Shown: positions 62,801-64,000 of the stretch, piece after piece
Numbering within the stretch: position 1 is the stretch's first letter
Layout: the number at the start of each line of letters is the position of its first letter
Assembly (NCBI GenBank): GCA_035771175.1
Contig: CM069594.1
Coordinates: 9,486,620-9,550,619, forward strand
DNA: 64,000 nucleotides
Direction: 5' to 3'
DNA from: Paratinospora sagittata
Lineage: Eukaryota > Streptophyta > Magnoliopsida > Ranunculales > Menispermaceae
Program-made: the position numbers and the translations under genes
Notes under the pieces: generated by a model
The model's input: only the letters and a program-made list of their open reading frames with translations
The model's database searches: none
Told to the model about the DNA's origin: nothing

Positions 62801-64000
62801 CTGTAGAAACTTTAAGCTGTTTCATATGATCTCAATTGGGTAATTGCGTACTATCATAAAATTGTGACTACTACAATAGCTTTTTCTATTTTTAATTGTT
62901 ATTTCCAGAATAGGCGAAAAATCTCAAGCCAGCTCTTTATGGTTTCACCTTAAGAGGATTCACTAGCTTATGAAGTAGGCATGATATAATGCTCCGTAAT
63001 TTACTTGTAATTCTGATCTATGTGAGCTTCCATCTCCCCGCCTGTCAATCAAAATGATGAAAAATAAAAAAATAAAATAAAATAGAAAAGACAAAGGGGG
63101 GTGTACATATAATAATAATAAATGTTTTGAAAACTTTAATTGTCGTAAACATTGACTAGTTTCAACAGTATGCATTCAAATTTTTTCACTCGAAGTTGGA
63201 GGTTCGATTTTTTTTTCTTACAAATATGTGAGTTTTTCCTCTCTTAATAAAAGTGAGGGTAGGATCATAGTAATTGAATTGCAGGCTCTTTATGTTTTTC
63301 GCAGTTGTGCTCATTTTTTTAACTTTATTGAGGAGTTTCGATCTCTTGTGGCTCTTCGTGTTAACATTCTCTAACTTTGTGTTAACACTTAAAAAATATA
63401 TATATTTTGTTGATATTGTCTTTGAAAATTGTTAGAATGTCTTGAATCAAGGAACATGTAATTCGAGACGATTTAACAGCTCTTAGGAGGTAACGTTTAA
63501 CAAAGTGTGTTAGTCAAATATTATCCTATAATTAACTCAAAATTTCTTTAATAGTAGAAAGCCCCGTCTTTATTTGTTACAAGTTGGTAACCCAGTGCAC
63601 CGCGCGTGGGTTAATTTATGTATCATATTTAAACATTTTAAATTTTATATTTAAGAAATAAGATATATATTCTATCAACATATGTTAATGTTAAAATTAA
63701 GTATCGTATTAAAATGTATAATTTATCTATAGATAGAATTAAGGAATACAATTAACATTTTGAACAACAATGAAGATGAAAAAAGGAACAAAAAAGATGA
63801 ACCAAAAACTATATAAAAAAGGTAAATAATAGGAACATTTAACTTAATGTCTGTAACCATTGTCCTATCTCTCTCTTTTAAACAAAGAAAAAGTTTTATT
63901 ATATAGTTTTTGAAATGTTACATATATATTGTAATAATATGCACTAGAGGTGCACAACTCAATCAAGGTTAACTAACATGATACCCCTTCCCTACCAACT
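62801..64000. other. Downstream flank: no gene
   Basis: AT-rich DNA. A small hairpin AACCCAGTGCACCGCGCGTGGGTT at about 63590-63613 (TAACCCA/TGGGTTA arms) stands out by GC content but has no other element features. No coding frame or LTR recognised to the window end. Confidence 0.4.

Noticed and set aside
63540..63640. A GC hairpin that might be a Helitron end
   Set aside because: There is no CTAG-type terminus next to it and no matching 5' end, so only a hairpin can be stated.

Overview
The window is nuclear DNA of a flowering plant, probably a eudicot. It is AT-rich and intron-rich, and it is packed with Ty1/copia elements, hAT/MULE/Helitron-type DNA transposons, LINEs and Au-type SINEs. 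The species cannot be fixed from the sequence. The long TE-filled introns and many hAT relics would suit a genome such as sacred lotus or grapevine, but that is a guess. No bacterial operon, CRISPR array or rRNA gene was seen, and no stand-alone tRNA gene.

The one clear host gene is a plus-strand protein phosphatase 2C (PP2C). Nine exons with matching phases and GT-AG borders give an 855-nt coding sequence (284 codons) spread from 13284 to 62157, about 49 kb. The eight introns measure about 6.8, 0.42, 0.10, 6.6, 5.1, 19.5, 9.4 and 0.13 kb. All PP2C signature motifs and metal ligands are present, so the coding sequence looks functional although about 98 percent of the locus is intron. A second possible host gene is only glimpsed: two spliceable minus-strand exons at 3388-2974.

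Layout. 1-1760: 3' half of a dead copia element with its LTR. 2974-3388: candidate minus-strand exons. 5053-7207 plus 12396 to about 12640: a minus-strand Retrofit/Ale-like copia, split in its integrase region by a nearly complete Tnt1/Tork-like copia (7208-12390) with LTRs, primer-binding site, polypurine tract and a single reading frame carrying two stops. 12650-13283: PP2C promoter and leader, with two short upstream ORFs. Intron 1 holds a TTA microsatellite, a truncated Au SINE, a hAT-type element with an 8-bp duplication that carries a nested MITE, and a TRIM/SMART-like miniature retrotransposon. Intron 4 holds a broken Ty3/gypsy gag, a large inverted duplication and a 1.23-kb non-autonomous hAT with a perfect 8-bp duplication. 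Intron 5 holds a 1.37-kb solo LTR and an Au SINE. Intron 6 holds a LINE interrupted by fold-back hAT copies (each arm with a Helitron-like insert), a 326-bp near-perfect palindrome, and a MULE with long inverted repeats that is itself broken by a LINE tail and a young copia (43847-48983, LTRs 3/290 different). It also holds two SINEs. Intron 7 holds an older sense-oriented copia (53033-58038) that has lost integrase and carries a solo LTR in its RNase H region, then a LINE zinc-binding-domain relic and a second copy of the intron-1 MITE. After the gene, 62158-64000 is 3' UTR and AT-rich flank.

I did not find a convincing new enzymatic system. The most notable things are the architecture (an intact small phosphatase gene maintained across tens of kilobases of nested transposons), several datable nesting events, hairpin-forming repeats inside transcribed introns, and possible regulation at both ends of the PP2C transcript: an upstream ORF overlapping the start codon, and an optional last intron whose donor overlaps a stop codon.
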